The translations under genes were made by a program, and so were the position numbers. Under the pieces are notes generated by a model. The model did not search any database. It was given only the letters and a program-made list of their open reading frames with translations, and was not told the DNA's origin. A stretch of DNA of 37,604 nucleotides from Siccirubricoccus soli (lineage in GTDB: Bacteria > Pseudomonadota > Alphaproteobacteria > Acetobacterales > Acetobacteraceae): positions 1 through 37,604 of the forward strand of contig NZ_JAMZIK010000060.1 of the NCBI RefSeq assembly GCF_024178315.1. The letters run 5' to 3'. Shown piece after piece: positions 17,277-25,622 of the stretch (within the stretch, counting starts at the first letter, position 1; every line of letters begins with the position of its first letter).

Positions 17277-18251
17277 CTAGGTTGGGCCGGCCCGTCGGAA
17301 GCTCGCGCGATACTGGGCTGGAGTCACGCCAAGACGCGCACTGAAGACGATCCTCATCCTGTCCGCCGAGCCGAAGCCACATTCATAAGCGACGGCCTTG
17401 AGCGGCCGGTTGCTCCCTTCCAGCATCATACGTGCCGCATCGACACGCGCGCGCTCGATGAACTCGTGCGGCGTGATCCCAGCCTCCTGGACGAAATGTC
17501 GTGCCAAATTGCGGGGGCTCATCCCCACCATGGCGGCAAGCGACTCCAGTGTATGGCGGCCTGCGATATTCGCCATGACGTGGTCCTGAATGCGAGCAAT
17601 CGGCGATGCTGGATCGGCGGGCGCAGTGAGATAGGGGCTGAATTGCGACTGTCCACCTTGGCGCTGGGCCACAACAACCAACCGCTTGGCGACCTTCAGC
17701 GCCGTTTCGACGCCGTGCCGCTGGCCGACCAGCGCCAGCGCAAGATCGATGCCGGCGGTCACTCCGGCCGAGGTGACGAGACGTCCATCGCGAACGTAAA
17801 TCGCATCCAGCTCGACCGCCGCCTTCGGGAATTTCACTGCGAGAGCCTGTGCGTTCTGCCAGTGGGTCGTGACTCTCCTGTCGTCCAGGAGACCGGCATG
17901 GCCAAGCACGAAGGCACCGGTGCAGATCGAGCCATAGATGCTGGAGCGCCAGGGTGCCTCCTTGACCCATCGAAGCAGGTCAGCATCGGGTTCTGCTTCC
18001 GGCAATGCGGGCCCGCCGGCAACCAGGATGATATCGAAGCCACCGGTCGCCTCCTCAAAGGTGAGGTCAGCCATCATTCCCATGCCGTTTGAAGCCCGCA
18101 ACGTATCGCGGGTTGCCCCGACCAGGACCGTTTCATAGCGGTTCGTACTGTCCACATAGGCATTCGCCTCCGCGAACACGTCTACCGGCCCCGCGACATC
18201 CAGTGCCTGGACGCCGTCGTGGACGACAATTGCGACTGCCTGTATCGGCAA
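17277..18251 (-). CDS. GlxA-family transcriptional regulator (DJ-1/PfpI domain + AraC HTH)
   Basis: This 324-residue regulator has an N-terminal DJ-1/PfpI-like sensor domain, about 1-190, with a nucleophile-elbow Cys110 in SICTGAFVLGHAGLL. Two AraC-type helix-turn-helix motifs follow at about 220-324 (RHTLESLAAMVGMSPRNLARHFVQEAG, then PLKAVAYECGFGSADRMRIVF). The open frame begins with TTG at 18251, with AGAGG about 9 bases upstream; no ATG fits, since an in-frame stop lies further upstream. GlxA-type proteins usually activate nearby genes in response to small metabolites. The genes downstream on the same strand (DUF1348, catalase, HD protein, NTF2-like) are the obvious candidates. Confidence 0.9.
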   Translation of the reverse strand: MPIQAVAIVVHDGVQALDVAGPVDVFAEANAYVDSTNRYETVLVGATRDTLRASNGMGMMADLTFEEATGGFDIILVAGGPALPEAEPDADLLRWVKEAPWRSSIYGSICTGAFVLGHAGLLDDRRVTTHWQNAQALAVKFPKAAVELDAIYVRDGRLVTSAGVTAGIDLALALVGQRHGVETALKVAKRLVVVAQRQGGQSQFSPYLTAPADPASPIARIQDHVMANIAGRHTLESLAAMVGMSPRNLARHFVQEAGITPHEFIERARVDAARMMLEGSNRPLKAVAYECGFGSADRMRIVFSARLGVTPAQYRASFRRAGPT

Positions 18252-18821
18252 CTCGTACGGCCTCTTCTTGTTTGCAGCTCGCGCTTCTGCGGCCAGCCGA
18301 GATCATTCTTCATTAGCTCTCCCCTCGAAGGCAAGGCGTGCCGCTTGCATCTTTGCCGTCTTCTGATTGGCCCAGACCAGACCCGCCGAAGACCCTGCTC
18401 AGCGTCAAGCCGAGCTCGATGGGCTGGCGCTCTACCTTGAGCGGGATCGCGGGGTGGACCGCCCGGATTTATCGATCTGTTACGGCCATCTGCCTCAATG
18501 TGTGCATCGGCATCTTTTGGCCGGTACTGCCGCGCGCTGCCTGTACAGATTGCGTAATGCTGTCCGTGGCGATGGCCTTGTGCCCGAATTCGGAAATGCC
18601 CCCCACTTCCGCGAATAATTCAGCACGCCCAACGGGAGCCCAAGATGATGCTATGGAGATTCCAGGCAGGCCCTCATGAGGAGGGGCGCCTTCGACCAGC
18701 AGGGCGAAAGGCCGCGATGAGTTAGCGGCGGCTGGCGGCGCAGAGGTGATGGCCTGGAAAAGGCACGCGCCAGAGGCTCGCGCTAAGCTGAGGCGGCAAG
18801 CAAGAACACAGGGAGGCAACC
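18252..18821. other. Intergenic region between divergent GlxA and Bug genes, no recognised gene
   Basis: This stretch of about 570 bases separates the minus-strand GlxA gene from the plus-strand Bug receptor, so promoters for both should lie in it. A minus-strand frame at 18469-18819 (116 codons) and overlapping plus-strand frames are open, but I recognise no domain, and none has a convincing start with a ribosome site. Base composition is less GC-rich than the flanking genes, as expected for control DNA or old inserted DNA. Confidence 0.4.
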
Positions 18822-19802
18822 ATGACGCATTCGATCGTCAAGCGCCGGGACTTGATGGCTCTGGCAGCCACACCAGTGCTTGCCGTGCCACGGCTCGCCA
18901 CGGCGCAGCAGAACTGGCCGGCGCGCCCGATCACGATGGTCGTGCCCTATCCACCTGGCGGCACCACGGATCTCGCAGCTCGCCCGGTAGCGCCCAAACT
19001 GAGCGAAATCCTCGGCCAGGCTGTCGTGATCGAGAACCGGGGTGGCGCCGGCGGCTCCATCGGTGCGGCGGCCGTGGCCCAGGCGAAGCCGGATGGCTAC
19101 ACGCTGCTCGCCTTCCCCACGGCCGTGCTGACCATCAGCCCGCATATCATGAGCTTGCCTTACGACCCGGCCACCGCCTTCACGCCCATCTCCATGAGCG
19201 CGGTTGCCTATGGCGTCATTGCCGCGCACCCGTCCCTGCCTTTCCGCGATATCGCCGGGCTTGTCGCCCATGCAAAGGCCCATCCTGGGCAACTTCGCTT
19301 CGGCTCGGCCGGGAACGGCACCATCACCCAGCTCTCCGGGGAAATGTTTGCCGAGGCCACTGGCATCCGCCTGGAGCATGTGCCCTATCGCGGCTCAGCG
19401 CCGTCGCTGACCGACCTCCTCGCCGGGCGGGTACAGTTGCTCTTCGATCCGGTGGCACTCCCGGCAATCCAGGAGGGCCGGGTTGTCGCCATTGCCACGA
19501 TCGCCGAGACGCGCAATCCGCAACTGCCCGCGGTACCGACACTCCGGGAAGCCGGGCTCCAGCAGGCCGAGGCCCTGCCCTGGTTCGGCATTGCCGCGCC
19601 GACGGGCCTGCCGCGCCCGATCCTGAACCGGCTGACCCGGGCGCTCGAAACCGCCCTAGCGGCCCCTGAGGTGGCACAGGCAATGGCGTTGATGGGCCTC
19701 ACGCCGAGATTTGAGGCAGGAGAGGCTTTCGCCAATCGCATCCACCGAGAGCGCGAAATGTACGGCGCCGTGGTGCGCCGGATCGAAGCGAAGGCGGGTT
19801 AG
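18822..19802 (+). CDS. Bug-family tripartite tricarboxylate transporter substrate-binding protein
   Basis: This is a 326-residue periplasmic Bug receptor. The ATG at 18822 follows GGGAGGCAACC. The signal carries a double-arginine-like start (KRRDLMALAATPVLAVP, cleavage near ATAQQ). Family signatures are WPARPITMVVPYPPGGTTD, ENRGGAGGSIGA, KPDGYTLL, HPGQLRFGSAGNGT, HVPYRGSAPSLTDLLAGRVQLLFD and LPAVPTLREAG. It belongs to the common canonical Bug branch, whereas the two other Bug proteins in this window share a different GIGSDDH motif. It is separated from the CoA-transferase gene, which converges on it. The ligand is unknown and no TctAB genes are nearby. Confidence 0.93.
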   Translation: MTHSIVKRRDLMALAATPVLAVPRLATAQQNWPARPITMVVPYPPGGTTDLAARPVAPKLSEILGQAVVIENRGGAGGSIGAAAVAQAKPDGYTLLAFPTAVLTISPHIMSLPYDPATAFTPISMSAVAYGVIAAHPSLPFRDIAGLVAHAKAHPGQLRFGSAGNGTITQLSGEMFAEATGIRLEHVPYRGSAPSLTDLLAGRVQLLFDPVALPAIQEGRVVAIATIAETRNPQLPAVPTLREAGLQQAEALPWFGIAAPTGLPRPILNRLTRALETALAAPEVAQAMALMGLTPRFEAGEAFANRIHREREMYGAVVRRIEAKAG

Positions 19803-20017
19803 CCTCGTCGTGGCAAGCCGCCGTCACCGGGCGATGGAGGCTTCCTAACAGCGGCGCGTGCGGACCCTTACACGCACCCGGACATCGCGCCAGCCCCAGG
19901 GCTAGTTGAGGGGCAGCGGTTACGGCCAAACGCCCCTCGGCGGCGCTGTGCCGGACGGTGCCTGCCTGCAGGTCCGACCCGCCCCGGCCAGCCGCAGGTG
20001 GCGCGCGTTCAGACCCA

Positions 20018-21220
20018 TCACCTGCCAAATGCACCAGCGTCCCGCAGCGACCGGATCTCTGCCGTCGTGTAGCCGTGCTCGGCCAGGATTGCGTCCGTGT
20101 CCGCGCCGGGTACCGGCGGTGGCGGCGCTGCCGGAGATTTGGATTGGCCGGCAATGTGCAATGGGCTGTCCACCGTCCAGCCGCCTGCCGTGGTTTGGCG
20201 GATTGCCCCGGTGGCGCGCGGTTGGGCTGCTTGCGCCGCGTCTTGCGTCGTCGCTATCGCGTCGAACGTCAGCCCAGCTCCATCCAGCAGGGGCCGCCAT
20301 TCGGCCAGGGTACGACCCGCAAAGGCTTCGTCCAGCAATCCTATGAGTATCTGCGCGTTCTCCCGGCGCAAGGCGGGAGTGGCGAAGCGAGGGTCGTCGC
20401 CCCAGTCCGGCGATCCAAGCACGGCCAGCAGGGCCGGCCATTGCCGTGGCTCATTCAGCAGGGCCAGCAGGAACCATTGGCCGCAGCCTGCTCGGTAGAG
20501 GTTGCTCATCGCGTTCGGGGCCTGATCGCGCGGTGGGCGGGGAATGAACTCGGCTCCGTCCAGCGCAGCCTGCACCATGAAGCTATTCGCCCATAGCCCG
20601 GCATCGAGCAGCGAAGCATAGACGAAGCCACCTTGTCCCGTACGTTCCCGCCGATAGAGTGCTGTAGCGATGGCCCCATAAAGGGCCAGGCCGGCCGGGT
20701 GGTCGCCCATGCCAGACACCGAGCGGGCAGGCGGCGCCCCCGCATGCGGTCGGACGAGGTCCATCAGCCCGCTGCGGGCCCAGTAGGCGGTTGCATCAAA
20801 CCCGGTCTTGTCCGCCTCCGGCCCGGTCTCGCCATAGGCGGTGAGCGCCGCATAAACCAGCCGAGGGTTGATCGCCATCAGCATCTCTGGCGCAATCCCA
20901 AGTGAAGTACGCAGCCGCGGCACGGAGTTGGTCACGAAGACATCGGTGGTGCGGATGAGATGGTGGAGCACCGCCTGGGCTTCCGGCCGCTTGAGGTCCA
21001 GCGTGAGCCCGCGTTTGCCACGGTTGTCCAGCACCCAAGGATAGTTCGTGTCCCCGCGCGGCAGACCAGGAGCGCTGCCCAGCGCACGATAGGCGTCGCC
21101 GCCGGGAGGCTCGAGCTTGACCACGCTGGCGCCGAAGTCGCCCAGGATGGTCGCCGCAGAGGGTGCGGCGACGTAGGTGGCGGCATCGATCACCTTAAGC
21201 CCAGTGAAGATCCCGACCAT
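20018..21220 (-). CDS. Family III CoA-transferase (CaiB/BaiF-like)
   Basis: This 400-residue enzyme moves coenzyme A between carboxylic acids. Family markers are the N-terminal FTGLKVIDAATYVAAPSAA, LGDFGASVVKLEPPGGD, NRGKRGLTLDLK and VTNSVPRLRTSLGI. The catalytic Asp is probably Asp173 in SGMGDHPAGLALYGAIATALYRRE. The ATG at 21220 has GAGAGGAA about 9 bases upstream; the longer open frame adds no homology. It is cytoplasmic. It lies between a Bug receptor gene (convergent) and a family 1 solute-binding gene (same strand, 194 bases upstream), a setting typical of carboxylic acid uptake and activation. The acid is unknown. Confidence 0.92.
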   Translation of the reverse strand: MVGIFTGLKVIDAATYVAAPSAATILGDFGASVVKLEPPGGDAYRALGSAPGLPRGDTNYPWVLDNRGKRGLTLDLKRPEAQAVLHHLIRTTDVFVTNSVPRLRTSLGIAPEMLMAINPRLVYAALTAYGETGPEADKTGFDATAYWARSGLMDLVRPHAGAPPARSVSGMGDHPAGLALYGAIATALYRRERTGQGGFVYASLLDAGLWANSFMVQAALDGAEFIPRPPRDQAPNAMSNLYRAGCGQWFLLALLNEPRQWPALLAVLGSPDWGDDPRFATPALRRENAQILIGLLDEAFAGRTLAEWRPLLDGAGLTFDAIATTQDAAQAAQPRATGAIRQTTAGGWTVDSPLHIAGQSKSPAAPPPPVPGADTDAILAEHGYTTAEIRSLRDAGAFGR

Positions 21221-21377
21221 TTGCGACGTTCCTCTCAGGCTTTTCGCCATGCTGCGGCGAAATGGCGTCCAGCGGCAATCCCTGACCGCCCGTGGCGAGG
21301 CGCAGGCGGCCTCAGCAGCGCATGCCGTGGGTGAAAGCGACCCTGCCATGGGTACCGCTGGCGCCTCCTCCAAGCCC

Positions 21378-21401
21378 GCGGCGGTCCGTCCCGACCGCCG
21401 C
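21378..21401. terminator. Hairpin downstream of the family 1 solute-binding gene
   Basis: Nine-bp arms GCGGCGGTC/GACCGCCGC surround a 6-base loop 13 bases beyond the stop of the minus-strand gene at 21415. It lacks a T-run. Its position suggests a transcription end between the receptor gene and the CoA-transferase gene. Confidence 0.4.
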
Positions 21402-21414
21402 TGGGCAACTCCGC

Positions 21415-22764
21415 TCAGCCGCGCGTGAAGTTCCTGAGCTCGCCCTCGGCCCAGGCCATGGCCTGGTCCATCGTCTGGCCGCCCTGCGCCACGCGGGCGA
21501 TCATCTTGGTGTTGATCGCCTGGACATAGGCCTGCACCGCCGTTTCTGCCGGCGCCGGGGCGAAGGCAACCGTCAGCTGCCCCTGCTGGTGCGGCTTGTC
21601 CGGGTAGTTGTAGGCGAAGCCGGTCGGCGGCCCCTCGGTCTCCCAGACCTTGAAGTCGGACATGCTCTGGAAGGGCGGGATGTCGTAGCCAGCCGTCGCC
21701 GTCGACTGTCGTTCGGCACTCGGCCGCTCGGAGAGGAATTCGATCAGCGACTTCGCCGCCGTCTTGTTCCTTGAGAAGCTCCATATGCCCCAGAAGAACG
21801 GCAGGAAGGGGGTGAACCGCCCTTCCGCCCCGGCCGGGAAGGGCGCGTACCAGCACTTCTCAGCCACCTGGGGCGCGTCCCGCTTCGCCACCGCCCAGGC
21901 CGAAGGCGGGTTGAACACCAGCGCCGACCTGCCGGAGATGAGCGCGCGGTTGTTGGAGGCGTCGTCCCAGGCCCAGATATCGGCCGGCAGGTGCTTCGAC
22001 AGGCGGATGATATACTCCGTCGCCTGCTTCAGCTTGTCGTTGCCGCGGACAGTCACCTGCCCCTCGGCATCCATCATGCTGGCGCCGAAGCTGCGGAACA
22101 GCGCGCCCACCCAGTCCACCGCGTCGGAATACTGGCCCATCGGCAGGGCGAAGGGGTAGCCGGCGGCGTTGCACTTCTCCGCCGCCGTCAGGAAGGTGTC
22201 CCAATTCCAGGTATCGGCGCCCGGGCCGCGTTCCGGCCTGGCCGGCCACATCGCGCGGATGTCGATCCCGGCATGCGCCTGGAACAGATCGTAGCGGATG
22301 CAGGCGGGCTTGATCTGGGTGCCGGCCACGGCGGGTACGGCGCGCCAACTACCCTCCCGCTTCGCCAGGTATTCAGCCACGGGCGTGATGGCGCCGTATT
22401 TCTTCTGCAGCCGCTCGACCACGTCGTCCACCGGCTCCAGCAGCGCGGCGTGAGAAGACGGCTCCCAGGTCGGCATGGCGATGATGTCGTGGCCGCTGCG
22501 CGACTGCGCCTCGGACGCAATGGCGAGCAGGATCTGGTTGCCGGCGGACACCAGCCGGTCGATCTTCACCTCCACCCGGTTCTTTGCGCCCCATTCCTCG
22601 CAGAGTTCGCGGATGATGTCGTTGCCCGCCGGGACCCAGTGTTCCCAGAAGGCGCAGCGAAGCACCCCTGCCGAGCCCTGGCCATGGACATTGAAGAGGG
22701 GCAGCGCGGCTCCGGCCGCGCCCGCCAGCAATGCCGCGCGTCGGGTCATTCCGTATCGTGTCAT
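21415..22764 (-). CDS. Extracellular solute-binding protein, family 1
   Basis: This 449-residue periplasmic protein belongs to the SBP_bac_1 (sugar/glycerol-phosphate-type) receptors of ABC importers. The ATG at 22764 follows GGGAGGCAACACC. A twin-arginine signal (MTRRAALLAGAAGAALPLF) precedes VLRCAFWEHWVPAGND, DIIAMPTWEPSSHAALLEPVDD, TWNWDTFLTAAEKCNAAGYPFALP, GRSALVFNPPSAWA and PFFWGIWSFSRNKTAAKSLIEFLSE, which follow the family's two-lobe order. Conserved tryptophans suggest a sugar or polyol ligand, but this is not provable here. The MalF/MalG-type permease and ATPase genes are absent from the neighbourhood. Confidence 0.9.
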   Translation of the reverse strand: MTRYGMTRRAALLAGAAGAALPLFNVHGQGSAGVLRCAFWEHWVPAGNDIIRELCEEWGAKNRVEVKIDRLVSAGNQILLAIASEAQSRSGHDIIAMPTWEPSSHAALLEPVDDVVERLQKKYGAITPVAEYLAKREGSWRAVPAVAGTQIKPACIRYDLFQAHAGIDIRAMWPARPERGPGADTWNWDTFLTAAEKCNAAGYPFALPMGQYSDAVDWVGALFRSFGASMMDAEGQVTVRGNDKLKQATEYIIRLSKHLPADIWAWDDASNNRALISGRSALVFNPPSAWAVAKRDAPQVAEKCWYAPFPAGAEGRFTPFLPFFWGIWSFSRNKTAAKSLIEFLSERPSAERQSTATAGYDIPPFQSMSDFKVWETEGPPTGFAYNYPDKPHQQGQLTVAFAPAPAETAVQAYVQAINTKMIARVAQGGQTMDQAMAWAEGELRNFTRG

Positions 22765-23200
22765 GGTGTTGCCTCCCGTGGGTGACTTGCTGTCACCTCA
22801 CGGAAGGAGCTTACGTAACGGCGCGGCCGCGGTGGTGGGCGGCGCCACCGCCGCCGGAAACTGTGAATGGACAGCGACAGACCTTTGTGCGCCGCCGTGA
22901 TGGTCCATGCAAGCTGGCGACCCGCCTCGGTCAGCGCCGCAGGATGGGAGGCAGGCTCAAGACGTGCCTCGAAGAGCGTGCAGCCATTACTTGGTGTACA
23001 CCCGCCCAGCCCCGCATCATTGCGGCCGAGACGGGGTGACGCCGGCGAAGCCTTGCAACGCCAGGTAGTGCGATCCGGCGCTCCGGCTGAGAGCGAACTC
23101 GGCATGCATTGACCGATGCGTCGGCTCTTGAAGCCCTGAAGAGCGGCACGGACGTCCTCCTCGTGCATCCGCGCATAACTCTCATAAAATCCTGGGGGCA
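22765..23200. other. Gap with degraded sequence, possible DUF433-like scrap
   Basis: No intact gene is visible between the family 1 receptor and position 23200. On the minus strand at about 23139-23207 a short stretch reads ESYARMHEEDVRAAL, which resembles the end of DUF433 antitoxin-like proteins. The flanking sequence does not continue that family. The rest gives only arginine- and proline-rich frames. Confidence 0.35.
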
Positions 23201-23391
23201 GCGCCAAAACAGTGGCGACCAGACACGGTCCGGGTACCGCTGATGATTCGGTGGCGGCCGGGTCGGAAGACGGTGGCGACGCCGATGGCGGACGGCGTGG
23301 CGCCGGTCAAAGCGTGTGTTGGCCCGGCTCTGACGAAGACATTGACGCAGGCGCTTCGGTGCCGTCGACTATACGATGGGGGGGTAATGGC
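23201..23391 (+). pseudogene. Possible C-terminal remnant of a large serine recombinase-like protein
   Basis: A plus-strand frame without a sensible start reads DTVRVPLMIRWRPGRKTV, then PALTKTLTQALRCRRLYDGG. This resembles the tail of recombinase-family proteins, where a strand-rich RRGGRK segment is followed by an ALxRAHRWxxxLxxG-type helix. The catalytic and DNA-binding parts are missing upstream, and the frame passes into the 3' end of the Bug gene on the other strand. It is a weak call, but it fits the other mobile-element debris in this window. Confidence 0.35.
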
Positions 23392-24375
23392 TCAACGATC
23401 GCGCCAGGGCCGCTCCTGCCACAGCGCGCGCACCGTGTCCTCGATGCCCTGCGCCATGCGGCGATACTCGGCGCCAATGAGCGGGCGCAGCGGCATGAAC
23501 TGCCGTTCGGCCTCGGCCACAGAGCGCGGGTCAGCCAACGCTCCGCGGAACGCCTCTTGCAGCCGCTCGGCAATGGGGCCAGGCAGGCTTGGCGGCCCCA
23601 GGATGCCTCGGGATGCGGCGCCGATCACTTCGAAGCCGAGCTCCCGCATGGTTGGCACCTCGGGGGCAGTCGGACTGCGCTCGGCCGCCGCCACGGCTAG
23701 GGCGCGCACCTTGCCCTCGCGCTTCAGGGCAATGGCATCGCTGATGTTCACTGCCGCGAGGTCGAGGTGCCCGCCGAGCAGCTGCGGGAAGAGCACGGCA
23801 TTGCCGTTGAACGGCACGTGCACCAGCGGTGGGACGCGTGCGGTAGATTCGAAGGCAATAAGGAAAAGGTGATCGTCCGACCCAATGCCGGTCGTGCCGC
23901 ACGAGATAGTGCCCGGTGCGGCGCGGGCACGGGTGATGAGATCGGCGACATCTCGAACGGGGCTGCCCGCGGCGACGTAGAAGGCGTTCGGATCTTCGAC
24001 AACATTAGCCAAGAAGGTGAACTCCATCGCGCGGTAGCGGGCCGGGCGCTCAACCGGGATCGCCATCTGCGCCGGCATGCTGGTGGCGCCGAACGTGTAG
24101 CCATCCGGGGCCGCGTTGAAGGTCGCCTCCAGCCCGATCTGCGAGCCGGCTCCGGGGCGGTTGGTGACAACCGCCCGCAGGCCGGGGATGCGCTCAGCGA
24201 CCAGCGGCATAACCAGGCGGACCATGCCGTCGAGCGGCCCCCCCGGAGTGACCGGGACGATCACCTCGACGGAGCGGTCTGAGCTAGGCCAAGCACTGAA
24301 TGTCTGGGCATGGGCGAGGCGGGGGATAGCGAGCACGGCAACAGCAGCCGCACCGAAATGGCGGCGAATGAACAT
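23392..24375 (-). CDS. Bug-family tripartite tricarboxylate transporter substrate-binding protein
   Basis: This 327-residue periplasmic Bug receptor starts at 24375, where GGGAGGTCC lies upstream. The signal is MFIRRHFGAAAVAVLAIPRLAHAQ. Family segments are VEVIVPVTPGGPLDGM, TNRPGAGSQIGLE, APDGYTFGATSM, CGTTGIGSDDHLFLIAFE, HVPFNGNAVLFPQLLGGHLDLA and APEVPTMRELGFEVIG. The GIGSDDH motif and the final WQERPWRDR match the Bug protein at 1781-2752 rather than the one at 18822-19802. It is again an orphan, without membrane subunits. Its 3' end abuts a degraded region. Confidence 0.92.
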   Translation of the reverse strand: MFIRRHFGAAAVAVLAIPRLAHAQTFSAWPSSDRSVEVIVPVTPGGPLDGMVRLVMPLVAERIPGLRAVVTNRPGAGSQIGLEATFNAAPDGYTFGATSMPAQMAIPVERPARYRAMEFTFLANVVEDPNAFYVAAGSPVRDVADLITRARAAPGTISCGTTGIGSDDHLFLIAFESTARVPPLVHVPFNGNAVLFPQLLGGHLDLAAVNISDAIALKREGKVRALAVAAAERSPTAPEVPTMRELGFEVIGAASRGILGPPSLPGPIAERLQEAFRGALADPRSVAEAERQFMPLRPLIGAEYRRMAQGIEDTVRALWQERPWRDR

Positions 24376-24604
24376 GGCCGGACCTCCCTGGTCCCTGGTG
24401 TCGTTGATATGACACTGCTCCGGGTCCGCCGCGCCGTTCAAGTGCTATGGCGCAGCGGCTCACCTCGGTTCGGGCTGCCGACCATGCCGCCGAACCGTGA
24501 GTACCACTTTCGGGTGCAAAGGCCGACGAAACGGGCTTGTCGCCAGAGGCGCCGCGGTTCGCCACAACCCCAAAGCCTCGAGCCCTTCATTGGCAAGCCC
24601 CCCG

Positions 24605-24808
24605 ATGCCCGACCTGTTCAGTCCCTACACACTCAAAGACGCCACCCTCCGCAACCGCATCGCTATGTCGCCCATGACAGTGCACCGGACGATGGATGGA
24701 CGGATGGCCGGCATCCGCGGCCACTCCATGAGACACCAGCCGTACCCAGCAGGTGCGTCCGCCTCTCTCATCCGCCGCGATGGAGACGCCAGCGGCAACC
24801 CATCCTAA
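24605..24808 (+). pseudogene. NADH:flavin oxidoreductase (Old Yellow Enzyme) N-terminal stub
   Basis: The first 34 codons from the ATG at 24605 give MPDLFSPYTLKDATLRNRIAM followed by SPMT and DGRM, the exact opening strand pattern of Old Yellow Enzyme-type flavin oxidoreductases. After about 24706 the similarity stops, and the frame ends at 24808 with unrelated residues. The family needs 350 or more residues including the FMN barrel, so only a stub remains. A deletion or insertion removed the rest; no matching downstream part is seen before the metallophosphoesterase gene. Confidence 0.7.
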
Positions 24809-24847
24809 AACTGCTTGGCGAGCCGGCACTTGAATGATGGCATGGCC

Positions 24848-25372
24848 TCATCGGGATCGCGCAGTTCTGGCGCCGGGCTGTCTCGTGATGGTGATCTGTG
24901 CCAGCGTCACCGGTCGGAAGTCCCAGGCATCGACACCAACATCGGTCTGCCGCGGCAGCGGCGCTAGGCGGCCGTGGCTATGGCCGTGCAGATTGACCCA
25001 GCCCTTGTTCATATTGCGCCAGGTGCGGAATGCGTAGTGGCAAAGCACGATGCCGACCCCGTCCAGGTCGATCTCGGCATAGGGTTGAACGCTCGACCAC
25101 CCGGCCAAGCTCGTCGTAGCGGCTGGATCGTTGTTGCCGGTGATGAGGTGCTTGCGGCCGTGCAGCCGGGCGAGCAGTTCCGCCATCGCGGTCGGTGACA
25201 TACGAAGGGCAAAATCGCCTAGGTGCCAGACCTCGTCTTCTGGCCCCACGGTTGTGTTCCAGCGTTCAAGCATGGCCGCATCCATCTCGGCCACGGAGCC
25301 GAACGGCCGGCGATAAAGGGCTCGTGCCCTTGCATCTCCGAAATGAGTGTCGCTGGTGAAGAAGACCGTCAT
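24848..25372 (-). CDS. Calcineurin-like metallophosphoesterase
   Basis: This 174-residue cytoplasmic protein is a compact metal-dependent phosphoesterase. The metal-binding motifs occur in order: DTHFGD (Asp8, His10), HLGDFAL (Asp53), ITGNND (Asn80/81), CHYAF (His112) and HGHSHG (His129-131 region). The size and the early SDTHFGD match the small YfcE-like or phage-associated phosphoesterase group. The substrate is unknown. The ATG at 25372 has no clear ribosome site. It is one of three small stand-alone genes here (with a deaminase and a GNAT) separated by debris, a typical accessory setting. Confidence 0.88.
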   Translation of the reverse strand: MTVFFTSDTHFGDARARALYRRPFGSVAEMDAAMLERWNTTVGPEDEVWHLGDFALRMSPTAMAELLARLHGRKHLITGNNDPAATTSLAGWSSVQPYAEIDLDGVGIVLCHYAFRTWRNMNKGWVNLHGHSHGRLAPLPRQTDVGVDAWDFRPVTLAQITITRQPGARTARSR

Positions 25373-25622
25373 AACGCTGATCGTGCCATAGTCAGGCTCA
25401 TTGGATTGGTGGGCACTCCGGCATTCGTGGCCGCACCACCACCAGATCGACCATTCACTTGGCCTGCTACGGCAAAGCCACCGGCATGGGCCGACGTGAG
25501 TTCCGCCCTTTTCGCTCCTCTGAGCCTCTCGTCCGGGATGCGTGAGAGTCAGCCATTGGGCCGTTCAAGAAACCCGCAATAGTTCGAGCCAGAAGCAACC
25601 GCGTTAGCCAGAATGCCAGCCC

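Noticed and set aside
18469-18819. A 116-codon minus-strand frame between GlxA and the Bug gene
   Set aside because: No domain or ribosome site is recognisable and it overlaps the place where the Bug promoter should be; listed only as an unassigned gap.
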